A stretch of 64,000 bases of DNA. Origin: Prorocentrum cordatum. Lineage: Eukaryota; Sar; Dinophyceae; Prorocentrales; Prorocentraceae. The notes under the pieces were generated by a model. That model saw only the letters and a program-made list of their open reading frames with translations. It was not told where the DNA came from and searched no databases. The number at the start of each line of letters is the position of its first letter. Position 1 is the stretch's first letter. Positions 18,883 through 28,814 of this stretch are shown here, one piece after another. Location of the stretch: positions 66,001-130,000 of the forward strand of contig CAUYUJ010012213.1 in NCBI GenBank assembly GCA_963575745.1, in the 5' to 3' direction. Made by a program: the position numbers and the translations under genes.

Positions 18883-21760
18883 TGTTGCTTCCCCTTCCTC
18901 CCCTCCTTGTGGCGATGATGAAACGCTGCCTGGCACAGGGCAGTGCCCCAATGGTGACCAGCAGGGCGTACTGGCCTCAGACCAGTTGGGGGCGCCCACT
19001 GGCTCAGGGGCTCATGGGCCACCCTCGCGCGCGGGCCGCCGTCGCCGCCGACGCCCGCCGTCGCCTGCCGCTGATCGCTGGTCTAAAGCTACCGCTGAGG
19101 TCGCTCCGCCCGATAGGGGGCCTGGGTGGGTTGGTGCTGCCTTCTCTCTTGCGCAGAAGCTCAGGAAGGGGGAGCTCCGCGAGATTGTTGACAGGGAAGG
19201 TAAGGGGAGCTGGTTGCCCCTCTTTCGAGCCCTGGTACAGGGGGCCTCGGATTTCTCGTGGAAGCGTGTTAATGAGCACGAGTGGCTTCTTCACCTCACC
19301 TCTTTCCTCTCTGCCTCCACTCCCCTGCTGCATGACGCTGTGCGCTATGAATATGCGAGTTTTCTCCAGGCCAAGGCCAGCAGCATCAGCGCGTCTATTG
19401 ATGGTAAGCTCCCCAGCCGTGCGTGGCGGGAGCTCGGGGCCCTCCTTCGGTGTGCGGGCAAAAAGAAGAGGAAGCCCCTCTTGTCGCCCATGCGGCTGGA
19501 CGCGGCTGGAAACCCTCTCCTCACCGCCACTGAAGACGCCAATGAGCTGCAGGCTCACTTTGCTGCGCACGAGCAGGGGCGACATGTGGGAGCTGATGTC
19601 CTCTACTCCGAGTACAACTCCCAGGGGCCCGATCCCACCTCCAATATCGATCTGTGTATCAGGAATGTTATGCCCGAGGCTAAGCTCACCACGGCAGTGC
19701 GCACTGTGGCCGTCAATCGCGCGCCAGGCCCTGATGGGCTCCAGGGTTTGTTTGCTGCGGCCCCGTGGGAGTTGAGCAGAATTTACCACCCTCTTATGGT
19801 CAAGACCAGTCTCGGCTTGCGAGAACCCGCCAGCTGGAAGTGTGGGTTTATCGCTGCCTTTTACAAAGGCAAATGTGATGCTAGGTATGCCAAGGCGCAG
19901 AGGAGTGTGCACTTGTGTAATCTGCTTGTTAAGTTCCATTACAGTTTCGTTAGGCAAAGGGCTTGGGACCATGTTGCTCGCTGTCTTGTCGTCTCCCAAT
20001 GCGGTGGGCCCCCCGGCAAGGGGATTGATTTCGCCAGCCATCAAGTCAGAGCCTTGATGGACGCTATGCATCTCAGTCGTATCTCTTCCTTTGTTGTGCT
20101 CGTGGATTTCGTGGCCGCGTCCTATCGTGTGATAAAACAGTTCGTGGTGAGCCTGCCCCGCGACGAGGATGATCTCCACGCCGCTCTCAGCGATGCCGAG
20201 CTTCCGCCCGCTGTGCTCTCTTCGGTCCTGGGCCATCTCCAGAGCACTCCGATCCTCGAGAGGGAGATCGATGACCGACAGTTGGTCGCCTTGCTGCGCG
20301 AGACTCAGCAGGGGGGCTGGTGGTCCATCAAAGGTGCTGGGGGATATGTCAAGCCAGTTCGGGGGGCTGGGCCTGGCAAGATTGGGGCGACGGATTTCTT
20401 CAATGTCTCCTTCTCTTCTCGCCTCTCATCGCTCGCATCGAGGATCGGTTGCAGCAGGAAGAGGTTACTTGGCAGCCCTCCCCTCCGCAACAAGACATTG
20501 AGCGCCTTTTCAGCGTCCCTGGTGATTGGGAGCAGCAGCGCTCCACTGTTTCGTTTGTCGATGATTTGTCCATTGTGGGAGGGAGCTGCACGCCTGACAC
20601 TCGAGGATGCCGTGGCCAGAACCATCGATATCCTTTTTCAAGAGGGGAGATCTTACGGATTCGATGTCAATTGCGAGACAACTGTGATCCTGTTGAGATT
20701 TGCTGGGGATGGCAATCGACACGTGCGTTCCGACTTCTTTCTTAGGGAGGCCCTGCAGATTCGGGGCAAAGCTAGCGATGTGGTCGTTCCGGTTGTCAGG
20801 GTGCATAAGATCCTTGGGAGCATGCTCATGGACACTGGGGCTATGTGTGCTGAGATTGTTTATCGTTGCTCCACTGTTGCGCCCGAGTTCAGGCATATTG
20901 CTAGGGTTGCGCGCAACCACAGTCTTCCCAAGCCATTCGTTCGTCAGGTGGGTGAAGCCTTTCTGGGTAGCAAGCTGTTGTTCAACGCTGCCACGTGGGG
21001 GCCGCTCTCTGGGGAACTCTGGCAGCGTGTGAAGGGGCAGCATGCGAAGATATACCGTGCTTGTCTGGGGCTCGCGTTGGCCAACCACCAGGATGAGCAT
21101 GTCACTTCTGAGCACGTGCTTCATGAGTGCGATCGGTGCGCCCTCAGTGTTGTGCTCTCGGTTGCCCGTCTGCGTTACTGTGTGCGCGTGCTCAAGAGTG
21201 CCCCACCCATGCTCCGCGTGGCGCTTGATCTGCTGCTGCCGTCTGCTCAGTCCTGGTCCGCCCTGACTCTCCAGCTCGACAGACAGCTCTGTGAATTGAA
21301 CAAAGGCACTATCCTTGAGATGTGTGAGTCTCGTGAGCGCCCTGCTCAGGGAACTTTCTTTTGCTGCGAGTGCGGCTGGTCTTGTAAGTCCAGGAGGGCC
21401 CTGGCGGTGCACACAGGCAAGTACCACAAAAGAAGCCATAGTGTTCTCTCCTGGTGTGTCGGCACGGTGTGCCAAGTGTGCCTCACTCAGTTCCACGCCC
21501 CTGGGCGCCTCGTTAAGCACCTTGCCCGCACTGCGGGTTGTTGTCTTGCGTGGCAGGAGTGGGGCACCAAGCCGGGGCGTGATGAACTTAGTTTTTGGAG
21601 GGCCCTGGATCTTGCCACCCAGAAGAAGAATCGTGCTGCCTGCCTGCACGAGCACTTTGCGGAGCGGCCCTCCGTGCGTCTCCAGGGCCCCCCTATTGCC
21701 CCCAAGTCCCAGGACACTTTTACTCCTCTTGGTCTCCCAGGATCCCATCCTCATGCCTAG
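18836..21760 (+). CDS. LINE ORF2 reverse transcriptase with C-terminal zinc fingers
   Basis: Start chosen at ATG 18836; the frame is open from ATG 18692. RT landmarks: NRAPGPDGL, FIAAFYKGK, then motif A as VVLVDFVAASYRVI (Asp codon 20105). Motif C, SFVDDLSIVG (Asp codons 20560 and 20563), is only in the frame starting at 20320, together with the upstream RIEDRLQQEEVTW. The original frame resumes with VILLRFAGDGN and HKILGSML. So about 20410-20640 is out of frame through two compensating indels, and the continuous 1022-codon frame lacks the catalytic YxDD-type motif. The C-terminus has two zinc fingers, CCECGWSCKSRRALAVHTGK (first Cys codon 21362) and CQVCLTQFHAPGRLVKHLAR. Confidence 0.85.
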   Translation: MEGKGQAAASALPAVDVASPSSPPCGDDETLPGTGQCPNGDQQGVLASDQLGAPTGSGAHGPPSRAGRRRRRRPPSPAADRWSKATAEVAPPDRGPGWVGAAFSLAQKLRKGELREIVDREGKGSWLPLFRALVQGASDFSWKRVNEHEWLLHLTSFLSASTPLLHDAVRYEYASFLQAKASSISASIDGKLPSRAWRELGALLRCAGKKKRKPLLSPMRLDAAGNPLLTATEDANELQAHFAAHEQGRHVGADVLYSEYNSQGPDPTSNIDLCIRNVMPEAKLTTAVRTVAVNRAPGPDGLQGLFAAAPWELSRIYHPLMVKTSLGLREPASWKCGFIAAFYKGKCDARYAKAQRSVHLCNLLVKFHYSFVRQRAWDHVARCLVVSQCGGPPGKGIDFASHQVRALMDAMHLSRISSFVVLVDFVAASYRVIKQFVVSLPRDEDDLHAALSDAELPPAVLSSVLGHLQSTPILEREIDDRQLVALLRETQQGGWWSIKGAGGYVKPVRGAGPGKIGATDFFNVSFSSRLSSLASRIGCSRKRLLGSPPLRNKTLSAFSASLVIGSSSAPLFRLSMICPLWEGAARLTLEDAVARTIDILFQEGRSYGFDVNCETTVILLRFAGDGNRHVRSDFFLREALQIRGKASDVVVPVVRVHKILGSMLMDTGAMCAEIVYRCSTVAPEFRHIARVARNHSLPKPFVRQVGEAFLGSKLLFNAATWGPLSGELWQRVKGQHAKIYRACLGLALANHQDEHVTSEHVLHECDRCALSVVLSVARLRYCVRVLKSAPPMLRVALDLLLPSAQSWSALTLQLDRQLCELNKGTILEMCESRERPAQGTFFCCECGWSCKSRRALAVHTGKYHKRSHSVLSWCVGTVCQVCLTQFHAPGRLVKHLARTAGCCLAWQEWGTKPGRDELSFWRALDLATQKKNRAACLHEHFAERPSVRLQGPPIAPKSQDTFTPLGLPGSHPHA

Positions 21761-22743
21761 CACGAGTGAGGGCAGCAGCGATCAGGGCCTTGCTCTTGCC
21801 TCCATTCCCCCCTCTCTTTCGTCTCCTGATTGCAAGTTCGTGCTCCACCTCTTCTCTGGCCAGCGCAGGGAAGGGGATGTTCAGCAGTTTGTCGATGACT
21901 TTGCTCATAGGGAGGGGTTTCGTGTGGTCACCCTTTCTCTGGACGTGGTGAACGACGCCCACTTGGGTGATCTCACCAAAGCCGAGGTTTTTTTTTTTTG
22001 GCTTCGCATGCTTCGCCAAGGGAAAATCTCTGGGCTCCTGGCGGGGCCCCCTTGCGAGACGTGGTCCAGTGCTCGCTTCAATAACTTGCCTGACCACCCT
22101 CGTCAGCCACGGCCGGTTCGCTCGATTGAACTGCCCTGGGGGATCAAAGCTCTCAAGCCCCGCGAGCAGGATCAGGTCAGGCTTGGGAACGCCCTTCTCC
22201 GCACCACCATCCACTTCTTACATGAAGCCTTTCATGCGTCTGTGCCCGCTCTCATGGAGCACCCTTGTAAGAGCACCCATCGTCCCTTGGCCCCCTCCTC
22301 TTGGGAATTCAAGCAGTTGAAGATCTTGCTTAGCAGCAGTTACGTACAGAGCACTGATATCCATCAATGTATGTACGGCGCCAGGTACAACAAGAGAACG
22401 ACCTTGCTTGCTGTCTGCTGCCCCTCTCTTCGGAGGCTTGTCCAGGCCTCTCGCGGTGCTGGTTTGTGCGATGGGTCGCACCAGCACGAAATTCTGCAAG
22501 GCACCGAGTTTGACGGCGCCTGGTGCACCTCGAAGGCAAAAACTTATCCCCCCCCGCCTCTGTCACCTTCTTGCTGCCAGCCTCTTCGAGGAAATCCGCC
22601 TTAGGGACGGGCATGTGCGTGGGGAGGGGGAGGATTGGGATATTCCTGACACTGTGGCCCATTTTCATGTTCCACTCGACCCCTACCTCCAACGTGAGAG
22701 GGGGGATGACTGTATGCTCAGGAATACGAGTTGCCTGCTCTAG
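21753..22743 (+). CDS. LINE ORF3: cytosine-C5 methyltransferase-like domain
   Basis: ATG 21753 overlaps the RT stop by eight bases. The protein reads FVLHLFSGQRREGD (motif I-like LFSG, codons from 21849), VVTLSLDVVND, then LAGPPCETWSSAR (motif IV-like; Cys codon 22053) and ALMEHP (motif VI-like; Glu 22257). The order LFSG, GPPC, ExP and the catalytic-type Cys resemble C5 methyltransferases (DLFSG, GPPCQ, ENV), but the match is divergent and activity is not shown. The frame shifts at a C8 run near 22549; the second frame continues RLCHLLAASLFEEIR to TAG at 22743. Cytosine methyltransferases captured by retrotransposons have been reported in dinoflagellates (Symbiodinium); whether this is the same domain needs alignment. 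Confidence 0.65.
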
Positions 22744-22849
22744 TCCTCTTTCCCTTTCGCTCCTTCTCTTCCCTTTCTGTTCTCCTGAATCGGCAGCGAA
22801 CTCTCCATTGCCGACACGAGCCGAGCCGAGCCGAGAAGGAGCAGGAGGA

Positions 22850-23360
22850 GGACGCAGGAGGAGGAGGAGGAGGAGGAGGAGGAGGAGGAGGAGGAGGATG
22901 GAGGAGGAGGAGGAGGAGGAGGAGGAGGAGGAGGAGGAGGAGGAGGAGGAGGAGGAGAAGGAGGAGGAGGAGAAGGGGGAGGAGGAAGAGGGTGAGGAGG
23001 CGGAAAAGGACGGCGAGGAAGAGGAATGCGACGAGGAGTCGGAGGAGGTGGAGGCGGAGGAAGGATGAGGAGAGTAGGACTAGAGGAGAGGATTGTCGGA
23101 GGAGGTATATGAGGAGAGTAGGACTAGCCGGCCGCTCTGCGGTTGATCGGGAGTTTCTGTATATAGAAGAAGGTGCGTGCGCTTGTTGGCGAGGGTGAGG
23201 ATGAGGTTCCTCCTCCTCCTCCTCCTCCTCCTCCTCCTCCTCCTCCTCCATCCTTCTCTTGCCTCCGTCTGTCCTCCTCCACCCCGCAGCTCCATCATCT
23301 TCTCATCTCCTCCTCCTCCTCCTCCTCCTCCTCCTCCTCCTCCTCCTCCTCCTCCTCATT
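22850..23360. repeat. (GGA)n then (CTC)n microsatellites
   Basis: 22850-23060 is almost pure AGG/GAG. 23208-23250 and 23305-23360 are CTC. A 48-bp tandem pair around GAGGAGAGTAGGACTA lies at 23064-23130. The long Glu-, Arg- and Leu-rich frames here are repeat translations. Confidence 0.9.
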
Positions 23361-23385
23361 CCTCCTCTGGGCACCTCCCCCGGGG

Positions 23386-24237
23386 CGCGGATCCACCGGA
23401 TCTGTCCGGATCTGTCCGGAAACGGTGCCGGAGGCCGCTCTGGGCTCCTCTGGGCACCTCCCCCGGGGCCGGTTTTGTGAGGATGTCTCAAGCGAGGGCG
23501 CCGGTTTGGGATTCGTCGGATCCACCGGATCCACCGGATCTGTCCGGAAACGGTGCCGGAGGCCGCTCTGGGCTCCTCTGGGCACCTCCCCCGGGGCCGG
23601 TTTTGCGGGGATGTCTCAGGCGAGGGCGCCGGTTTGGGATTCGCCCCCGGATCCAGCGGATCCGTCCGGATCCGTCCGGAAACGGTGCCGGAGGCCGCTC
23701 TGGGCTTCTCTGGCCACCTCCCCCGGGGCCGGATTTGCGGGGATGTCTCAGGCGAGGGCGCCGGTTTGGGATTCGTCCCCGGATCCAGCGGATCCGTCCG
23801 GATCCGTCCGGAAACGGTGCCGGAGGCCGCTCTGGGCTCCTCTGGGCACCTCCCCCGGGGCCGGTTTTGCGGGGATGTCTCAGGCGAGGGCGCCGGTTTG
23901 GGATTCGTCCCCGGATCCAGCGGATCCGTCCGGATCCGTCCGGAAACGGTGCCGGAGGCCGCTCTGGGCTCCTCTGGGCACCTCCCCCGGGGCCGGTTTT
24001 GGGGATGTCTCAGGCGAGGGCGCCGGTTTGGGATTCGTCCCCGGATCCAGCGGATCCGTCCGGATCCGTCCGGAAACGGTGCCGGAGGCCGCTCTGGGCT
24101 CCTCTGGGCACCTCCCCCGGGGCCGGTTTTGCGGGGATGTCTCAGGCGAGGGCGCCGGTTTGGGATTCGTCCCCGGATCCAGCGGATCCGTCCGGATCCG
24201 TCCGGAAACGGTGCCGGAGGCCGCTCTGGACTCGTGC
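23386..24237. repeat. 132-bp minisatellite, 7 copies
   Basis: GGAAACGGTG recurs at 23418, 23546, 23678, 23810, 23942, 24072 and 24204, so the units are 128, 132, 132, 132, 130 and 132 bp. The unit contains nested TCCGGATCCG repeats and CTCCCCCGGGGCCGG. Because 132 is a multiple of three, frames stay open; one reads KRCRRPLWAPLGTSPGAGF. The 128- and 130-bp units break the frame, which argues against selection for a protein. Confidence 0.9.
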
Positions 24238-24284
24238 TCTTCGCGCCGGGGGTGAGGATGACGTGAGTTCCACAGAAACTCCCT

Positions 24285-24600
24285 CAAATGAGGAGGAGGA
24301 TGATGAGCCGGAGGAAGAGGAGGATGAAGGGAGTGAGGAGGAGGAAGAGAAGGAGGAGGAGGATGGGGAGGCGGAGGAGGGGGACGGGGGGGGGGAGGCG
24401 GAGGAGGAAAAAAACGAAAAGGAGGGCGATGAGGAAACTGAAGAGGATGAGGAGGAGGTGGCGGAGGAGGAGGAGGAGATGGACGAGGAGGTGGAGGAGG
24501 AGGATGATGTGGAGGACGAGGGTGAGGAAGTGGTGGCGGAGGCGGCGGCGGTGGCGGAGGCGGCGGCGGCGGCGTTTGAGGAGGAGGATGATGAGGCATA
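24285..24600. repeat. GAG-rich microsatellite, acidic frame
   Basis: GAG/GAT/GCG triplets giving a Glu/Asp/Ala-rich plus frame that joins the minisatellite frame upstream. No domain. Confidence 0.75.
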
Positions 24601-25800
24601 CTGATAACCAGAATCTGAAGATGAATAATAAACATACTGTTAAACAGAACGACACAGACTACGAACCATGATACACCGAATATTGCGAAGAGGATTGCGA
24701 CAAATTTATACTACTACTACTACGACTGTTACTGTTAGTGCTACTACCGACACTGCTAATACGGCAACTAAGACAACTAGTAATTCGAATATGTCTGCTA
24801 CGACGAATCATAAGAGGCACGTTGCGACTTCTACTCGTCGTGATAGCAATGCTACTACTACTGACAACACGACTACGACACGTATTGCGAATATTGTGGT
24901 TAAGACGAACAGGCCATTTATATGCAGAATAACACTATTGAGACGCAGACCACTTGTATTCAGTAGTGATAAGCACAACCATCATACGACGACGAATAAT
25001 ACGACGACGAAGCAGACTACTACGACTAAGACGATTCATACTACGAGTATGAATGGAACGAATAAGCAAACCAAGAGTCACATTACTAAGATGAAGACGA
25101 CGCATACGACGATTACGAATCCAACGGTTAGCAATATTACGAAGGAGAGGAGGAAGAGTCGGAGAATGATGAGGTGGAGGGTGGCGGGGACGGGGCCACG
25201 TGGGGGTGAAGGGGAGTTGGACGGGGAAGGGGGAGGGCGAGGAGGCGGAGGCGGAGTAAGAGGAGGAGGAGGAGGAGGAGGAGGATACTGAGACGGAAGA
25301 GGAGGAGGACGAGGAGACGGATGTGGATGAGGAGGAGGAGGCAGACGATGGGGGAAGAGGGTGGGGAAGCTGATGCGGAGGAGGATGCGGATGAGGAGGA
25401 GGAATCCTAATACTTCGAACACTGAGGGTACTGCCACTAGTAATCATACTAATCATGTCATAGTACGGATAATACTAGAACAGTGCTAGCATTAGTAATA
25501 CTAGAATATCAGTAGTAGGGATAATCCCATACTGGTAATGCGAATCCTGCTAACACTGTAATGCTAGTAATACGACTGCGACCCATGCTACAATTAATAC
25601 TAATAACTCTACGACTGCTACTTATGTGATTCAGACTATTAATGTAGATGTTACAAACACTTCTACGGCTAATAACAGTAGTAGCCGTGCTGCTACTATT
25701 TATAATCCACATGCTAATCGCAACGCTACTACTACAATTACTAGTAATACGAAGACCGATCATGCGAATGCTACTAGTACTAGGACCACGTCAGAAACTA
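24601..25800. repeat. AT-rich degenerate triplet island
   Basis: About 1.2 kb dominated by ACT, ACG, AAT, AAG and CAT triplets, with a GGA-rich interruption at 25150-25400. The plus frame 24668-25291 is Thr/Asn/Lys/His-rich with no domain. Composition and flanking GGA arrays match 12560-13640. Confidence 0.6.
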
Positions 25801-26590
25801 CGAACACGAGGAGGAAGAGGAGGAGGAGGAACAATATGAGGATGAGGAGCTGGAGGAGGAGGAGGAGGACGACGAGGCGGAGGAGGAATAGGAAAGGCAG
25901 ACGGAATCTGGGTAGGAAGCGGCGGAGGAAGAGGAGTGGAGGGGGAGCGAACGCAGTAGGAGGAGGTGGACGCGGAGGAGGAGGGGAGGAGGCGAAGCGA
26001 AGGGAGGAGGAGGGGGAGGGGGACGAGGAGGCGGAGAGGAGGGGGAGGAGGAGGCGGCGGAGGAGGAGGAGGCGGATGCGGAGGAGGAAGAGGAGGAGGC
26101 GGAGGGGGAGGAAGAGGAGGAGAAGGAAGAGAAGGAGGAGGAGGACGAGGAGGAGGAGGAACGAGGAGGAAAAGGAGGAGGACGGAGGAAACGGAGGAGG
26201 AGGAGGGGCGGGAGGAGGTGGAAACAGACGAAGAGGAGGATAATGAGGAGGATGGGGAGGAGGATAATAAACACACAAGAAAATAAAGATGGGAGGAGGA
26301 GAGGGAGGAGGAGGAGGAGGAGGAGGAGGAGGAGGAGGAGGAAGGAGGAGGAGGAGGAGGAGGAGGAGGAGGAGGAGGAGCACGAGGAGGAGGAGGAGGA
26401 GGAGGAGAAGCATGAGCAGGAGGAGGAGGAATGTGGAGGGCGAAGGAGGGGGTGGAGAAGGGAGGAGGAGGAGGAGGGAGAATGAGGAGGAGGCGGAGGA
26501 GGAGGGAGGGGAAGGAAGAGGAGGATGAGGAGGAGCAGGAGGAGGAGGAGGGGGAGGAAGACGATGAGCGGGAGGAGGGAGGAGGACAAC
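25800..26590. repeat. (GGA)n microsatellite, about 0.8 kb
   Basis: Near-continuous purine triplets on the plus strand with sparse interruptions. Frames of up to 340 codons on the minus strand are Leu/Pro/Ser repeats and are not genes. Confidence 0.92.
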
Positions 26591-27529
26591 GACTTTGACG
26601 ACGCTCACCGCGGCGGCGGCGGCTAAGCCCCCAGGAGACGAACTTGCAGGCCGCGATGCGCGACGCCGACGCCACCCTGCGCGGCGGGGACCTGCCGCAC
26701 GGCCTGCGTTCCATGCCGAACCTGAGCGCGGCGGAGGTTGCACCCGCAGCTGGCCGCGTGTGACCAATGTGTTCGGTAGCAAGTCATGGGAGCCTTAGGT
26801 GCCCTCGCAGTTCCGAAGAAGGACATGGCGAGGAGAAGACGAACGCAGTTGCACCTGGAGGGCTCCCGCAACACGAGAGGAGAGCGGTGGCCCGCATCGA
26901 CGAAGCCACGGGCGAGCTGAAACATCCTACGAAGATCAGACTGGGGCTCTGGCCCCCCCGCCGTCGATCTCGTGGCGCGCGCCTGCGTGCTCCGCGCGCG
27001 GACGCGGCAACAGGCGTCCGTCCGTCCGTTCGCAGCTCCGTCACTGGGGTGCGTCGGCTTCGGTTAGCATCTGGTGGTCTATGCGACTGCGCCGATCCAG
27101 CGTCGATTGGCGTCGACTCGCGTCGGTGGGCGTCAAGAGCCAGCAGGATGGTATGGGATACTCACATGACTTGCCACCGAACTTGCGGTTCCTGCTGTTC
27201 GCCTTGTGGCAGCGTGTCACGTGTGACTTGGTGGCCGTTCTTGGGGCAGGCTCCCCGGGACAGCAGACCATTGCACAGGTATACGTGCTGTTTCAGCCCC
27301 GCGCAGCTCTCGAGGAGCCTGCGCTGGACCCCCACCTCCCCTGACGGCGTGTTTTGCGTCGCCTCTGGCGCGCACGGTCGCGCCAGGAAAGGGGGGCCCA
27401 AATGCTAATCCCACCAGCCCTCTGGGCGTAGGTGGTTTAGGGAGTTTCCTCTTCCATCGTCCCTCCTTCCCCTTCGGGGAGGGGTTTACCCCTCCCCCTA
27501 ACCCCCCTCCTGGACCTTGACGGGGGGTT
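26591..27529. other. Non-repetitive stretch, no gene recognised
   Basis: Non-repetitive sequence with overlapping frames (for example plus 26767-27408, minus 27162-27401). A short frame at about 26640-26760 reads AAMRDADATLRGGDLPHGL and ends at TGA, which looks protein-like but is unidentified. Confidence 0.3.
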
Positions 27530-28200
27530 CGCGACGCGTTGGAGCGTCCAAGATGGCCCAAGACGGCTCCAAGAGGGCCTCGGAGAGGCCAAGATGACCT
27601 CCAAGATGCCTCGAGAGAGCCCAAGATGCCTCAAGATGGCTCCCCAGATGCTCCAAGAGGCCCCAGGATCGCCCCAAGACGACTCCAAGAGGCCTCCGAG
27701 ACTTCCAAGGAGACCCCCCAAGAGGCCAACATCCTTCAAACACCTTAGGAAAACCAATGATTTTTGCTTTCTCGCCTTTTCGCTTCCGATGGCCTTCCGA
27801 GGCCTCAAGATGGCTCCAAGAGGGCCCAAGATAGCCTCAAGAGGGGCCCAAGAGAGCCTCAAGACGGCCCCAAGAGCGCTAAAGAGCGCTCCAAGAGCGC
27901 CTCAAGATGAGCCCAAGGGGCGATTTTGGAGGATCTAGAGGGGCGGGGCTAATCAACCCCACCCTCTTCTTTGATCGATCGCCTCCAAGATGGCCCCAAG
28001 AGGCGCCAAGATGGCCCCAAGATGGCCCCAAGATGGCCCCAAGAGGTCCCCAAGAGGCTCCCCGAGGCACCCAAGACGCCCCAAGAGGCCTCCAGGACCG
28101 CCACGACGCTCCCAAGACACCCTAAGAGGCCTTCAGGACGCTCCCAAGAGACATCCGAAGAGACTCCGAGAGGCATCCAAGAGGCCTCTGGCCATTCTGC
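27530..28200. repeat. Dispersed CTTGGAGGC family, inverted copy
   Basis: CCAAGATGGCCCCAAGAGG-type short repeats, with an AT-richer core at about 27740-27805 containing CGCCTTTTCGCTTCCGA. The core's reverse complement aligns with the cores at 886-950 and 1284-1372. It has the same architecture as the forward copies in the opposite orientation. Confidence 0.8.
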
Positions 28201-28202
28201 TC

Positions 28203-28380
28203 GCCCTTCTCCTCATCCTCCTCCTCATTCTCGTCCTGCTCCTCCTCCTCCTCCTCCTCCTCCTCCTCATCCGCCTATTGCTCCTCCTCCCTCCTCCCTC
28301 CTCCCGCTCCCCCTCCTCCTCCTTCAGTTCCTCCTCCTCCTCCTCATCCTCCTCCGATTCCTCCTCCATCCTCGCCGTCT
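28203..28380. repeat. (CTC)n microsatellite
   Basis: CTC triplets with interruptions, directly abutting the preceding repeat family. Confidence 0.9.
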
Positions 28381-28814
28381 TGGGTAAGACGGGTTCCCCA
28401 GCCCTTTGTTGTTCTGTATGCTCCCTCGCTTCCCTGATCACCTCCATTCGCCTGGGCATCGTTACTGGATGGGCTGGTGGGGATTTTTTGGTTGGCGGCT
28501 CCCTGGCGAAGGTCAAGAAGCGGGGCAATTACGAACGGGGCTCGAACGAAGCTAATTGGCCGCAGTGGCATATGCACATGCGAGGGACAAAATGACCCAA
28601 ATTGGACGCCAAAGGCCAGCGTAGACGTCCCGGCGATTGGGGACACCACGGCGCGGCGACCGGCGGCGAATCGGCGACGAGAACGCCGTTTAGGCGCTAG
28701 GCACCAGCAGCTCAACGCGACCAGGTGATCAAGCCGAGCAGGCGGGGCAAGAGAGGGGGGAAAGGGCGAGCGCGAGCGACTAACTCAGACTCACTGCAGC
28801 ACCCCGGGTGGACG
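28381..28814. other. No gene recognised
   Basis: Short frames only, with no domain. GGTGGGGATTTTTT at about 28478 resembles sequence beside the spliced-leader relic at 41185. Confidence 0.35.

Larger units (their letters stand above)
14560..22830 (+). mobile_element. Near full-length LINE with RNase H, APE, RT and methyltransferase-like ORF
   Basis: An 8-kb run in one orientation contains, in order, ORF1 (zinc ribbon and coiled coil), RNase H, apurinic-type endonuclease, reverse transcriptase, two zinc fingers and a methyltransferase-like ORF. RNase H before the endonuclease differs from the usual C-terminal position in I-type LINEs but matches my knowledge of dinoflagellate elements. The 5' end is not sharp; a CT run lies at 14637-14657. 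The 3' end probably lies at the GAGCC repeats near 22815-22835, followed by (AGG)n. No target-site duplication was identified. Frameshifts occur near 17375-17395, 17672, 18830-19130, 20410-20640 and 22549, so this copy would not make an intact polyprotein as read. Confidence 0.85.

Noticed and set aside
20320-20745. Separate small gene containing FVDDLSIVG
   Set aside because: It is the displaced catalytic part of the LINE reverse transcriptase, out of frame with its flanks.
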